Under the pieces are notes generated by a model. It was not told the DNA's origin, ran no database searches, and saw only the letters and a program-made list of their open reading frames with translations. The translations under genes were made by a program, and so were the position numbers. A stretch of DNA of 64,000 bases from Phoronis australis (lineage: Eukaryota; Phoronida; Phoronidae), in NCBI GenBank assembly GCA_002633005.1, contig NMRA01000239.1, positions 548,502 to 612,501 on the forward strand. The letters run 5' to 3'. Positions 37,441 to 52,600 of this stretch are shown piece after piece. How positions within the stretch are numbered: position 1 is the first letter of the stretch; the number at the start of each line of letters is the position of its first letter.

Positions 37441-40400
37441 CGGTTAATCTAACGCTCAACGGTGTCGCCTGTGAGCACAACCAAGCTTCCTCTTCCAGAA
37501 TTTCGCAATTCCCATTGCCAGGTATTTGGGTGCGCTCGTAATAAAAAAAAACAATAATCCAGAATTTCCCCTCGGACTCTCAGCTCATACTGGAGGGCCT
37601 CTATCATATAATGCAAATGACATGGTATTACACAGAAATTAAAAGAAAATTTGTTTAATAAAATGTAATTCACAAAACGTCGGAAAGTAGATAAGGCCTA
37701 CCCAGACTCATCTGGTTTCCGCGTAATTTCGAAGGGATTTGAATTTCCCAGCTTTGAAGTACCGCACTGGCTTACGATGCAAAAAGTATTTTGTTTTCGT
37801 AAACGTCAAGATACTCTAGTACAGAGCAGCGACTCAGGTCATGCAGGAACTGACAATATTCAGCCAAACATTGTTCCCGAGTCGGAACAGGGCAAGCTTC
37901 AGTGAATCTTACTTTCGTACTCCTACGTTTTTCGTAAGTTGTACATGTTTAACCCATTTGGACATTTCTATCAAGTAGTTTTATTCATGGGCCCAACGTG
38001 CTCCCATGGCGGTTGTGCGAGTCGTGAAGACAGTTATGCTCAAGGTGTCTAATTTGTCATGGATTTTAAATGACGTCTCACCCATACTTCTCCTGTAAGC
38101 TTCCAAGACTGTGACAGGGAGTTTTCTTTCATGTTTACAACGTTTTTGTCAAAGTCAACATATTATTTGAATTTAGTGGGAGTACGCTTGCATTCTGTTT
38201 CCAGATTTTACACCAATCCGGTAGAACAAGTTCAAACTTCCCCTGTTCAGAATACCCCTGTAACATAAAATCGAATTCAGATTACCCTCGAGTTAGGTTG
38301 AACTCTATTTCGGGTTACTTCCCCTATGTCTAGAGTAGCCCCCTCCCATTTCACTTGGTTTTTAGCATCGCACTTAAAAATTTTAAAACATCGGGGCAAT
38401 ACGCACATTGCGGGAATATGAAATCAACTGTCTCAGTTTAGACGCAGAGGCCCGATTGACCTAGAGGAGGTTGGCTTAGCGTCATGACGCTTCTCGACAT
38501 ACAGTACATGTATCTACCAAGCTTTTACTTTCATCGTAGAGGCTTTCGAGGTCATTGCCATTGGATCCCATCTTGAAAAGTACGGAGATTTCTTTCCTGA
38601 GTGGGGACTCCAAGCGACACCGCAAAAAATTACCTAGCTAAAGAATTTAGTTTTATTGTTACCTTCGTAACCATTGTGTTATTTGTCCGGCTTGACTGTG
38701 TAGTTGCTGGACAGGGCACGTGACGTTGATGCGTACCGTGAAGTCTGCCAAGTAAAATCACAGAACCGCTAAGAGCGTGACAATATGGGAAATGAGTTCA
38801 AACCCATTTTCGATCAGGCGATTAGACTTGCAGAGAACATTGGCTGCAGTGTCTACAAACCACGCACACAGGCATGCGGTCATACATGTATACTCAAGCT
38901 GAAAATATAAAACTACAACAGTTTAAGACTACTTTCCACTAAATGTCGCAATTCGACCCATTTCTTGATAGCATCACCTCGCACTCACTGCTTCCAAGTT
39001 ACTATTTTGGTTAATGCAGTTCTTCATAAACGTGCATGACATGAGAGTGATTGGAAAGACCTGTTCGATCCACACCTACCAGTTTGACTTGCCATCTTCT
39101 GAACTCAGCAGTAGCTTACACGTTGGGAGACCAAATACTATAAGTTTGAAGTGGAAGACCCGCCTTCAGCTGCAGCGCAATCCCTTAAGCAGTGTGACGG
39201 AAATTACTGTCCAAACATTCGTGTGCACCTGAAAGTTGTAATCACTTCATGCAAATGTGAGAGTAATGCAAGTGCCATGCAACCGTCGATGGGTCAAAAG
39301 AGGCTGAGCACATGTTTTCCCTTGCGACGCAAATGAATTTGAGGTTTGGTCATGGCGTAGGTCTATCTAGTATCCACTCACCGTGACATGGCATGCAGAG
39401 TACACGGTGCGGATGTTTTCTCCTCTTTCCGATAATCGCACAATCACAATCTCGTTGCAGCTTTTGACCTAGAGTCTGCTCCGTGTAATATGCCAGTCGA
39501 ACTCCCCATTTACAAAGTTGGCTACGGGCCTCTCTGTGGCACTCCGCGGCATATCCACGACACCTAGCCTTTGAGCCTATTCATAGATTACGCCAGCCTA
39601 TTGACATGTCAAGCTTTATTAACGGATGTCGATTTCATTGAGTCCACTAACTACCAGAAATTGTTCCGCATGCACTCTTATGTGCAGTAACAAGATTACA
39701 TGGCCAGCCAAAACTTTTTCAAAGCCCGTTTGACGTGGGAAAACTACCCCACGCAATAGAGCTTTGGTGAAATATGAAGCAGGTTCATTGTTGTCCCACT
39801 TTCCTTGGCGTCACGGCGTTTAAACCTCGATCGTACATGTACTTCAAAGCGGAGTACGTCTGCAGTTTGTACATGTAGGTATCCATGGAAGTTTTCCACG
39901 TGCAGGGCTATAGACCTCATGCTCTGCTAAGTTTGTAAACCCGCAAGTGGTTTATTTGTCGGCATATTTTGACTTTTTACTGACATTCACTGGTGGACTG
40001 GAGTGAAAGTGCCTTCGGTTGTCAACGACGCGATGCTTCCGTAAGTTGTATCCGCTATCATTGACAAGTGTTCCATATACTTATTGTTAAATCCATATTG
40101 AACTCTGTTAAAGATAACAGCATTTAAAGTATTAGTAAAACGTTATGTAGGTGAATTATTTTCACTTTTTGTACCAGATATGATTACTGATATCCAGCTG
40201 ACAGTAAAGGCAGCTACATGTACTTGCTTACAATAGAAACATAGTACATTTTCTTCGTTCGTGTGCGTGTATGGTTGACCTGCATTGCAAGTCCACCAGT
40301 TGCATCGTAAAACCGCGTTTACTCTTCCGTCCCGGAGCCCAACCAATGATTGTAAGACACAGATGGTGGACTATCGTTGTGTTTACTTGTTCTCGAGCCT

Positions 40401-40636
40401 TGCTTAGCTGGAATTACAAACTTGCATGACTAGCCATTTATGGTAGAAAATCGTGATTAACGTTTGCCAAAATAGAAAAAAAATGCAATTCACAAAAACA
40501 TGCACGTAACAAATGTTTGCGCTGATTAATGAACAAACGTAAAGTCAAATTTGTTTTTCTACGGTTGAAGTTTAGTGCTAGTCTCATTTGGCGGGCCGAG
40601 ACTCTCATGATTAGAAATGCCGCAGAATTTGCTCAT
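37441..40636. other. Intergenic stretch downstream of SLC13, no gene recognised
   Basis: Non-coding sequence between the tandem repeat and the last SLC13 exon. Short open frames (for example plus 39014-39232) show no recognisable domain. The SLC13 3' untranslated region should start at 40636 leftwards, but no polyadenylation signal could be chosen. Confidence 0.4.
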
Positions 40637-43600
40637 TCAGTGTCCAAGGTCGAGTGCAATTGACATATTGGTGGAATTGTAGTGCTGGAGAAATATCTCG
40701 GGCATCGTCCCCAAGTTGAACAGAGGCATACCCCATGTCTGAACGGCTAACGTGACCACCGAGGCGCAAAGGATGTTAAGAGGTAATCCCGCAAGCATCT
40801 GAAAATAACATTTTAATATGTAATTCTCACACCGAGCTGGAAACGTATATTGCAAAAATTTTTCAGTCTGGCCAACACGTCATCTGTGGCCACACCCACG
40901 TGACCTATTATAAGCATGAAAAGATTTCTGTCCCAACCGGAACTCGAACCCGGGACCGCTAGTCCCGATGGCTCTGTGGACTACAGGGTCTACACGGTGA
41001 GCAAAAGGTACCAGGTTTGAGTCACGGTTGGAGCAGGCATCTTTTCAGACTTGTAAAAAATCATTTTGTTTTAAATCAATTGCTAACGGAGCACAAAGGA
41101 GAAGATTACAGCACAAACGTGTTGAAAATGTTAAGATCAGTTTGTACTTGCTGTACTTTGACAACTGACATTGGTTTTGTAGAGAACACGCCTGAAATTT
41201 AAGCTTCGTTAAATGAAACATTTAATGTGACTAGTCGAAGAGTGCCCGTCAGGTGGTATTGAGAGCCTTCCTTCAAAATCCAGTGATCTGCACCGAAAAA
41301 TCTATTGTCCAGTACTCATATAGAAGGAAGAGGTGGTATGATTTTGAGATTAACTTATTTGCCTTAAAACCACAACAGCCGTGTTCTTCAGCATTTAATA
41401 GAACAGAGGCCACGTTTGTTGCGTTTAGATGATACGGTGTATCGGAGAAATCAGTATGGTTCTGCAATATATGGCCGCCTTCATAGGGTGACAGTTATGT
41501 CCGGATCACGTGCTGGTTACAACGCTAGGATTTTCGCTACCACTTTTGCCAACTGCAGAAACACTATTATTGTGGACGGTCGCAAGCACAGACATAATTA
41601 TCAGCCACATGACGTCATACTATAAGGAGAACGGTGAAAAACTGCTATCGAATATGGTCGCACCCCCAGGCACTTTCGGAACAACTCAAATTGCGCCTAC
41701 CTTGGAAGTAACGTACTCACACACATTACCTGCGACTGCCACACCTTCACTAGTTACATTTGTTAACATCGGAACCAAATCTACTATTAGAACCTCCAAT
41801 TTTTAATTCAATCCCAAACATTCATCCTCAGTACGTCCTCGTCAACTCATGTGTCCGGAAGTACACTCAATGCCCATGGTCTGTAGGCCGTTCAAACGCC
41901 ACAAGAAAGCTTGCATCAACTAAAAACAGCAACATTAGTGCCAGAGTACTATTAGAATATGCTGATTGGATAAACGGAAAATAAGTCAACTTTGCTTGGT
42001 GGCATTCGAACTTTATTCCGACCGTGCAGTGAAGCACATGGAAGTAATCTTATTATTGTATAGCCTACTTAGTTGTATAGCGAGCTCCCCAAGATCGGTA
42101 ATTATCGCCACGAGCCTCCACTTCCACTGATGTTGCTGTTTTTAGCTGGTGTAAGCGTTCTAGTGACGTTTGAGTGTCCTAAAGAGTATTGGCATTTAGT
42201 GTACTTCCGGCCACATCAGTTGGCGAGGACATACATGTATTAACGGTGAATATTTGCGATTGCATTAAGAAAAGCTGTAAGAACCGGATATTTTTGGTGC
42301 TGATGTCAATAAATGTAACTAGTGAACGTGTGGCAGTCGCAGATATTGTGTGTGAGTACAGTTGTTCAATTTTCCCTTTATTGTAGTATCGTATCAAGCC
42401 GGGCTGTCAAGAGTGGCTGTGGTAGCAAGGGTCACTTTTCTGGCACTTTGCTGGAGGTTTGAGTTACTCCAAGACTACTGGCGTTTTTACTAGCGCTTAC
42501 AGTGCATTTTGTAGCCAGCCCGCTTATTTTAAAGGACACATATGCGCAGGGGTATATGGCCTTTTTTCCGACATCACATCAATCAATTCATTGAACGCGT
42601 TTGAAATCAATTTTCGTTTAAAAGCGACTCGAGTGTTTAAAAAGAACGACACTGCGGGCAAAAATGACATCTTCACGGACTCCTTTTCTGTCTGACTAAC
42701 ACGCTAACGTTCATTTTATCCAGTCAAACAACGCTTTCGCCATTCATGCGAACCTGTTATTATACGAAGATCCAATGCCTTCCCAAAACGTATCGCTAGA
42801 CCACTTACCATGTCTAACACTTTCAGATGCCCAAACCCAAAAACGATGGCATTTGGCGGAGTAGCGGCTGGCAACATGAAGGCAAACGACGCCGCCAGAC
42901 AGGCCGGAAGCATCAGATAAAGCGGATTTACACCAATCTTCAGTGCCTGTTTGAACAGTAGTGTCATCTTAAGTAAGTTCATAACAATTCCTGGAAAGCA
43001 AGTGACGACGCATGCATATACGACACGGATCAGTACCAATTGCCAAATTACCATGTGGACACTCTTATTCATATTAACTCTAGTGTGAAGAAGTCGCGGA
43101 ACTAAACTACACGAAATACATGTAGTTTGCTAGACTTTTGAACCACGACCACCTGCAACCCTGACCAGCAAGGTTGACGTATCCGTTTCGGACATAACTA
43201 AACAAGGTCTTTCCTTCGGCGCATTACGATTCTCCTTTTGTTAGCAACTCATTATACATGTCAGAAAAGGTTTTTTCTTAACAGTAACATTTTCATTGCT
43301 TAGAGATCAAGAAAGATGTGCACGTGCTTTACCATGTCTCCGATTATGGGTAATAACAAAGTCGATGTTGCTGTATTTGACGTCACTTCCGTTGCAGTTG
43401 CCGTCAACAAGGTCACAAGAATGACAATTACCCAGGGTGGGAGAACGCCAAGTGCCGAAAGTTGACTACCAATTTTCGAGGACAGCCCAGATCTCTTGAA
43501 ATCCAATGTAAATTAAGATTTGTAAAACATGTTATCGGTGCAGTATAAGTCGATACAGTTAATTGATTCATGTTTTAGTCAGCAAAGATCAAATGAAAAG

Positions 43601-46600
43601 GTTGTCAATAGTTATTTACAAGAAGACAGTGGTGGTAGTCGAAATTCAAAACATTAGCTTCACAAATTTCAAGTCATCAACTTCCAGAACTTTCGGCCGA
43701 CAACTTATTTAAGACGTACAACTGGAAATTGAAATCTTCTTCAACTTCAAAGTGTCTACGCAAAAAATGTACAGGTGTCATAGCTCAAATTAAAAGATAG
43801 AAAAGTTGACTCTACATGTATACTGCGCAATCTGTTGTCCAATAAAGATGCACCAGCAAGACGCTAAAGGTTAGTTTAAAGTACTAACCTGGCAGGCCTC
43901 GGCTAGGGCTAAACCTCCGCCAATTAGAAGTAGGACACCCCACGGTAAGCCGTGGACAGCGGTCTCCCAGTCTATCAAAGCAGGGCGCTCTGTAAAATGC
44001 CAGATTCGACATCATTAATAACAGGCGAATATTGCAATAAAGATTATCACTTTAAAATTCAAAACGCATAGCACCATGACGCTAGCCTCACTCAACGTGG
44101 CAGCTTTTGCACGCCTGAATTCCATCGCAACCGTGCCTCCACTGCAAAGCTTACCCCCTTACGTTGGTGCCCTGGAGCGTGGGCGGCGCTCTCTTACCAG
44201 AGCCAGCCGTGAATCGCTAGGTGGCTAGAAATTTGAAGCGCCAGTAGGGTTTTTAAACGAGTACCTTTCAGCGTGTCGAAATGTGTTTAATCTACGCTTA
44301 CTTTTGCTTAATCTATGCCATCCATAGCGTTTTAGTTGAAAAAAGTTTGCTGATTGACCAAACGAGTGTTCGTCATGCGATCGAAAAACCTCCTTCCGTG
44401 TATTATTTAGCGGATGTAATCGCATAATAAATCATTTATAGACTTTAACTCTCGGCCGACACGTTGGTTTTCAGACACCAAAATGTGATAACGATCTTGT
44501 CTCCTTCTCAGCCATTTTGGGCTTTGAAAACCAACATGCTGACATCGATGAAATTTTTGAGTATCTCTGTGTGTACAGTTACATGTACATGCATGGGTTC
44601 CGGGTGCGGATAGACAATTCGACAGAACTTACTTTCGCAGCGTTTTCCTCCCAAGAATGGTGGTCTGTTGGCTGGGATGACAAACAGAGCACATCCAACT
44701 AAAATCGAGCTTGTGGCGTCGGAAACGAACCTAGACGGAGAAAAATATGTGTATAATATTGTAACAAAACCTGTTCTATGCTGCAGTAACTACCTTCACG
44801 ATTACGTGGACGGGGTTAGTTCTACATGCCCTTATACTTTCCAAACATAAAACCTTTCTCCCTCACAATCCACACGGGTGTTATACATGTAAGTAATAGC
44901 GTCTTTTCACGAACATGCTGAACTGTGTTCAGGCATTATTTACAATTGAACCTTTTAAACGTACAGTCCCATGGTTTATTGTTAAAAAAACGGTTTTAGA
45001 AGTTTTTAAAGTGAAACGTGAAAATAATTTGAGCAGCGTTACTGGTGGCTCAAGCAGACACACGAGAGCTTGGAGTAAGCCTGTGTGTTTTTTTTGTAAT
45101 AGAGACGGGGAGTGACAGCGTCATACCTCTAGCGACTAGTATAAATTGGAGATAAAAATGGTGGTCACCCATACACTTGCACTTCAGACTATGAAATCCC
45201 AGCATGCATCAGTACATTTGTTCAAACCGGCAAAATTCAACAAAAAAGTTTTTAAAACCTCAAGTTCGTGTTATATCATCTGTAAAAATTAACGTTATGG
45301 CAATTTTTTTCAAAACAGAGCTTTACTATTAACTTTCCATTTCCAAATGTTCACCCAAAATCACAACGGGCTATTTTTCTGTCCGACGTACTATCTGTTC
45401 GAGATCATCTTAAAAGAACTCACGAGAGATTAACTTTCTTCGGCGAAAATGTGGTATGTGAAAAAAAAAACCTCGATTAGCAACAAATTGGCAATTTGTG
45501 AGAAAAGAACTACAGCTTGTAAGAAAAGAACTGCGCTACTGAGAAAACACGCTTTTATTGAGAACGCCCTTGAAAACCGTAGTGGAAGATGATGCTCTAT
45601 CCTGTACCATGCAGGTTTCATCTAACACACATGACGTACCATTGAATTCCTGTTATCAAATAATACTCAAGAATTGCTATTGATAACCTAAAATAACAAA
45701 ACATACTTCGGCTTAAAAATAGAACCCCATCCACTGACAAACTTAGGGTCTCTTGTCAACCAGAGTAGAACCAGAGCGAGCAAGCAGCCTAGTGCAGCGC
45801 CCTCTTCGAACCTGTGGGAACATTACAAGTCAGTGGTCAGTGAAGAAGATCGTCGTTGAAAATGACGTGTACATAAGAGAATAGTATGGAAGTCGCTCTG
45901 GGGAGACACAACTGCTTCACTGACATGAGTATCAACAAAACTGCATTTGAATAGTTTGGAAGACAGGTTTGCAGATTTGTCATTAAATTTGCAAATTTTC
46001 GCGCAGAGACCAAACATCGAAATTTCGAACTTTCAGTCTGTTAGCGTATTGAACCTGTGTTTAGTTGACAGTTTTCCATAGCACCTATAGTATACCTTTG
46101 AAACAGTTGAGTAGTGATCTGATCACTAACGCTCAGAGTTCTGTAAGTAGTTTAGGTGGTAGACTGCAGTTGCTGTAGTGAAAGGACCAATTTAACAAAC
46201 GGAACGATTCCTTACAGAAGTTACATACTTATCTTTACACGCGCGCACCCAGCTTAAAAAGTGTAGGCTCAAATTTTTGGGAATGTGTATCTTTTACTAC
46301 GATTCACGGGATACATTCGGAGTTATGAATTGTGAATTCGCCAAATTTTGGTAATTCCTGCCTTTTTAGCGGACTTTTGTCTCGTTTTCTAGTTTTTTCG
46401 GAGTTTTTGTTTCTCTGAGGCGGACCTTTTTGCCCGCTTGACCAAATGGTGGACTCCTGGGTGCGCGCATGTACGCGTAATACATACCACAACGGCAATA
46501 TAAATTGTGATCAAAAGCACAGCAATGATAAATTCCTTGCTTCAATGGTTTGCCACGTTCCCAATTCCAAAAATCTACAAAAATGCCCACGAATCTGCAC

Positions 46601-49600
46601 TGGTCAATGCTTCACATCAGCGCATATGTTTTCTTAACGATTCCATGTACATGTACATGTACTACCGTCCTGGCGGTCAAAAAACCTTGACTGACGCCTC
46701 GGCGTGCTGAGAAGCCAGTACCACGGAGTCAAGGCGTTTCGCAGTTTTTCCAAGTCTGGGGACCTCCAAGATAAGAAACCCAAACATACCTCCACGGTCC
46801 CAACGAATCATAATGTTTTTTCACTATAGCCTTCACACTCTGGTCCTGTTTACGATTTTTTCTGGAGCAGGGTATGTCGCTGAAACAAAACCGATTACAA
46901 GAGTAATCAACTAGTGAATACATCTGACGGACACAAATATCGCTCTTAAGATAAATGTAATCTGGGATTGACATAACCACGTTGAATTGTTATCAGCATT
47001 AAAGTTTCCGTGACGCTGTCGTGAGACCTAATCGTAATGTCAGAAATTGACTGTGTTGGTTGAAAAGGTAGTAATGTTTTGAGATTGTGTGTAGATGGAG
47101 AGAGAATGATTAAATCCAGTAATTAATTTATTATATGATAATCACTAATTAAAACAAGTGAAACCTGTTGTTAATTAAGTAGACTAACAACCATGTGTAA
47201 GTAATCAAACGTCTTATTTGCTATCCAAACTGTCGGAGGTAATTCTGAATTTTTAGCCGCCAGTTATTGATAAAAATCGACTTGCCTAGAATTTCAATTT
47301 TTTTAAAACCTCTGAAAGAGAACTACAAGCCAAATTCTCACTCGGTCGTGCAGACACCCAGGAACCATATCTGTAACCAGCACCAAGCCAGTACGAGCGC
47401 CAACGCTGACGTGGGCAGTCCGAATGCCATCCATGAGCCAAAACTGACACCAGATTCTGAACCATATGCTTCGAATAACCTTTTAGGAAGAAGCAAACAC
47501 TGATTGTAAGTTTGATTGATAGTTTTAATTTCTTGAGACGAATGTGTATGAATAACTAACATTTTTTCACGCACAACGTCACGTTCTGGACACGAAAAGT
47601 GAAGCATCTCTTGTACTAATTTTCAACGCAATGAAATTGAATTTAAAAGATATCGGCGAATTACTCACAAATCAGCTTGTGCCTTTAACACGAGGTTCGG
47701 TGCAGTGCCAGTCAGAGACGCTATACCTCCTATCGATGCTGAGTAACAAACACACAAACTCATAGCTTTACACATTTTCTTGTGGCGCGCTTTGCCCTTT
47801 TCACTTTGAGATCTGGACAACACCCCTTTCGTTCTATGAATTAAGAATGCATACTACTGTGTCAAGAATAACATGAAATGTTAAAAATGTATTGCGTTTG
47901 TGTAAAATTCCACAAATATGGGAGTTGGTGACAATCAAATTATACGCTGGCGGCTTTAAACACCAATCGATAAATGGTATTTTTAACGCATTAACAGTTT
48001 AACTAGTAAAGTCACCTGCCTCGATTTCATTTAATGTGTGGCAGACAACGATGAGAATTGGAGATATCTAATAAAATCATGAAAAGTCATTGGACTTTAT
48101 TGCTTTATTGCTATCAGAATTAATAACTTCAAAACGCTTGCATCATCCAACAATAACCCCCCAAATGCATTTTTTGTAGTAAAACCCATAGTATCCCTTT
48201 AAGTCAACCTATGGGTAAAACAAAGTTCAAATGACAGTAATATCAGTTCTTTGAGATTTGTCTAGTCACTAAAAGTACCATTTATGGGTCATTCACATGC
48301 ACGATAAAAATAACAAACCTGTTTTCGTATTTACACGTGACAGATCAAAGTTATATGACCCACGTTTATGATTTTAAAAGGANGTTTACATGCAGACAGC
48401 CACGCATGCGCAATTCAATCACCACTAGTACAGCAGCGACACCGCGAGGAGAATTCTCCGAATAGCCCCATTGGAGATATCTAATAAAATCATGAAAAGT
48501 CATTGGACTTTATTGCTTTATTGCTATCAGAATTAATAACTTCAAAACGCTTGCATCATCCAACAATAACCCCCCAAATGCATTTTTGTAGTAAAACCCA
48601 TAGTATCCCTTTAAGTCAACCTATGGGTAAAACAAAGTTCAAATGACAGTAATATCAGTTCTTTGAGATTTGTCTAGTCACTAAAAGTACCATTTATGGG
48701 TCATTCACATGCACGATAAAAATAACAAACCTGTTTTCGTATTTACACGTGACAGATCAAAGTTATATGACCCACGTTTATGATTTTAAAAGGATCGTCA
48801 ATGGAGAAAGAGAGGGCGAAAGAGATAAGACGCACTTTCCAAACGTGAGCATCGTTGATGCATAGTTTATGATCAAGTAAACAAACATTGTACGTTTAGT
48901 AGGTTTTGTTTATGCTTAAACTGTCCAAGTGTACCTCGGCTTGAACAGCTAAAAAGCACTGGGGAATTAACCCGAACGAGATCAGATGACCTATGCTAAC
49001 AAATTCAATAAATACAATCAAGTCCAGGGGCGGATCCAGGAGTTTGAGTTAGGGGGGCCAGGGCACGGGAATAACCTGAATTTCGACAGATGCGCGCGCC
49101 TAGCTTAAGATGTGGGGACGCAGAGGCCTCGAATGTTTGGGGTTGCGGACCTGTTGACTAAAGAAAAAAACGGTAAACGGAATTTGTTCAGTTTGTTCAG
49201 GGCCTATGCATTGTTTATTCATCACCGACGAGCCCCTGCTTGCGCGCACCTGAACTCCGAAATGGTATCTGTTAGAATTTTAGAGGGGGGCATGGCCCCC
49301 TTGGCACCCCCCTAAATCCGCCCCTGAAGTCAAAGGTCACGTGATATGTCGAGAAATTACGTCGTCAGGAATGTTTTATGTCATCTGTGCTAACGACCAT
49401 CGACTTACATGTAATTACGGACTGAAGAAAGCAGCAATTGTTTTCTCTGGCAGGATAACGAAGTACTTCTATAATAACCAAAGGTTCATACCCGGGTGCG
49501 ACACTTGCCACGCATGTACTGTACAGGTACTTCGGAAAAAAGTTCAGAATAACGGCCAAAGTTTGTAACAATCGTATTGCCTGCTCCTTTAAAGGAATAA

Positions 49601-52600
49601 CTTACACAACTTCGACGAAGTTAGACAAAATCTGACGAAATTTCGTCAAAATATACCAGATCCTGTGTTCTTTTTCCAGAATCCTAATAATGTCTAAACT
49701 TAATACTAAAGCTTTTTTAGTTCTAAAAACTCACTCGCTTCCGTCTTCTATAAAGTCTTGCAGATGTAGATTTTCTGAAATGATATAAACATTAGACAAC
49801 GGCACAAAACAAAATAAGCAAATAACCGAGGAAATGGAAGGAGAATTTTACGAAAACTGTACGTACTGTAGTAAACAGTTAGAATTCGAACAGTTTGCCA
49901 CAAAGCCGTAAACCAGTCGTTGTTGCACGACACGTATTACATTGTGCAATGACGTCATACAAAACATACGGGAGGCAAAAGTGTAGATATTACAAGTGAT
50001 TGAATTCAGATTTGAATTTATTCAGGACGGAACTTCTCGTTTTCTATTCTTTCGTAATCCCAACACGATGACATAATTTCCGTCCTGCAAAGTGCATCTG
50101 TTCGCAAAAATCGTGATTTTGATATCGGTGCGCTTTTGAGAAGGCAAACGTTTAAAGTCTCGTGCGGCGTTGTTTGAGCTAAAATGGCGCATAAAACAAA
50201 ACCGACGACTTCTTGTGTTCCTTATTTCATATGAAACAGGGGAGACATCAAAATAAAACGTAAAAAAATACATTCAACATAGTAACTTCTGTACAAACCA
50301 ACGATAATATTTGAGATGCTCAAAATCTGGTAAAGAAACGTTTACTATAAAGATAATCAACCCGGTTTTGACGTAGTAACAGAATCAAGAAAAACAAAGT
50401 AATGTATGTAATCCTCGACAACTCTCAAAAACTTGGAGGAAAATTTGAATACTCCTTTCAAAATCTGCTAAACGGCAAGCGTGACCTACGCTTTTAGTGG
50501 GAAAAGACCACCCACCAAGGACCCTAATTTCCGGTTTATGAGATAGGGAGAATGAGTTTTAGTTGATTCCTGGCTGTGATACATAAGCAGGCGGAAGAAC
50601 GAGGATTGGCTGGTATCATCAAAACAAGGTTTAGTATCCCTTTAAGCAGATGCATGAAGATCAGGAAAACAAGAAACATGCACACAGCCGTTAAAACAGC
50701 AAAATAATACCAGGCAACAATTCCGTTTTCAAAAGAATTTCAAGTAGACGACTCCTATCCTAAACCTTCGAGGACCACAGTATTTTGCAGATTTGTAGTA
50801 AATAAACATTAAAATACAAACTGTGAAAATTTCTACAAAATCAACCGTATATTAAACTTATAACTCTACGTTTAATGTCAAGTGAACAGTTGAGCTTAAA
50901 ATTTCATCATTAGTTGTCTTTCTTATGATATCAAGGGCCACTACTACAGTTTTGGGTTAGCTTGGATACTAAATCTTGGTTCACTGAATTAATGAGCCTA
51001 TTAACCACGTCTCGGTCAGTAAAAACAACATTCCATAACTTCTTTTACCCAAACAAGAGTTCGCACATGCTTGAAAACTACTTACGTTTATACTAAATCG
51101 GTAAGCGTTAGTATCGTTTGAACAAGTCAATCGATGACAGAAGTAAAGACCGACTCCTCTAACATATTGAGGTACATGCATTATCTTCAATCTGAATAAT
51201 GCAACAGTAGTCCACAAACTGGGTTTTCACTGAAATCAACCAAAAGTGGTTTAGCGTCTTTTTTCACCAGCGTCATATCCTTGTCTTCGTTGAATTACCT
51301 TAGTCCCTCACGCATGTCCAGCCCGAATGTCAGCATCCTTACACACACCTATCCGCTTTTTTAAAAAGATGTTGTCCTGGACTTTTTCTACTAGTTGAGT
51401 CAGTCTATAACTCAAATGTTGATCAGTCATTTCTTCTTTCTCCAAACTCGCAAGTTCTCTATCACAGAACTATTAAAACGCCAAGAACGTCAGACCAGGT
51501 ATATTTACTTACACAGAGGTTTTCATTCAAGGCTTTAAACTCTGAAATGTTCCATCCTCGTCATCACTATCAGCGCGATTTGACCTTCACGTAAGGGATG
51601 TGTCCGACTTAAGACGCGGTCTCTTTTTTCTGTATACACTGCCGAGTTACATTATAACCGACATGGCTTTCAACACAACATACATTGTAACTGCCGACTT
51701 CCCTACAAGTACCTACCTGATTGACACATCTTCTGCTCGTCTTCCTCTACATTCTTAAGTTGTTCCATCACCGACATGGCTATCGGCATCATCATACTCG
51801 TAGTAGCCGTGTTCGACATCCACATAGAGAAGAACCACGTGGGAAGCATGAAACCTAGCATCAACCTGCAACAGATCCCCGCCCGTTCGGTTACAAGAGA
51901 ATCAAGCAACATCTTAAGTAGCGAAAAAGGTCGTACTTGTTCGCATCAACTTGCAACGTTTATTGTAATCAGCTATGAAATCTTCAAAAAAAAAACCTTG
52001 GGGTGGCTTGTATGGAAGGACAATATAATCTCCCAGTGTCCTTTTACCAATCGATGTCCATAATCCTTGCACGATCCTGATTAGAGGATAGAAATTGATC
52101 TTCGAAGCGAGAAAGTGACATCACTTGTGGCAGTGTCAGTTCAGTGGTCCCTAGCTAGATGAGTTTACATACCAACAAGCACGAGTAAGATAAGGACAAA
52201 TGGTGCCCGGATACAAAAATAGTGCCAAGCAAATTGCTCACGACATAAAAAGAGCAAAAGAGCAAACAGCAGGGGTTGGTATAAGTTGTTACTGAGATAC
52301 ACGCTTGTTTGAGTTGACCTAAACTCGCTTCAGACGGCAACGAAAACGTTTGCTAAAGGCCGACACGGGGATCCCTGGATTCCAATATCAACGTACTACC
52401 AGTACCAATGATGCTTACTGAATTACCTAATTCTTTAAGAAAACGTTGATAAGTGAGACAAGGGGAGATAAATAGGTAATTTATACTCACCATCTAATCT
52501 TGCCACCCACTAGCATGATCATCCTTAATGCTACCCTGGTGTGCAGGTTAGACTTTTCTACGGCAACCGCAACTAGCAGACCTCCCATGAACAAGAACAT

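Noticed and set aside
47355-47359. First possible donor (GG|GTGTCT) for SLC13 exon 7
   Set aside because: It leaves phase 1 and would run into a stop in exon 8. The donor GA|GTGAGA at 47341/47342 gives the right phase and a clean frame.
50630-50650. Shared TAGTATCCCTTTAAG word with the 48-kb duplicated segment
   Set aside because: The match is only about 15 bp. It hints that the 325-bp segment belongs to a dispersed repeat, but is too short to define an element here.
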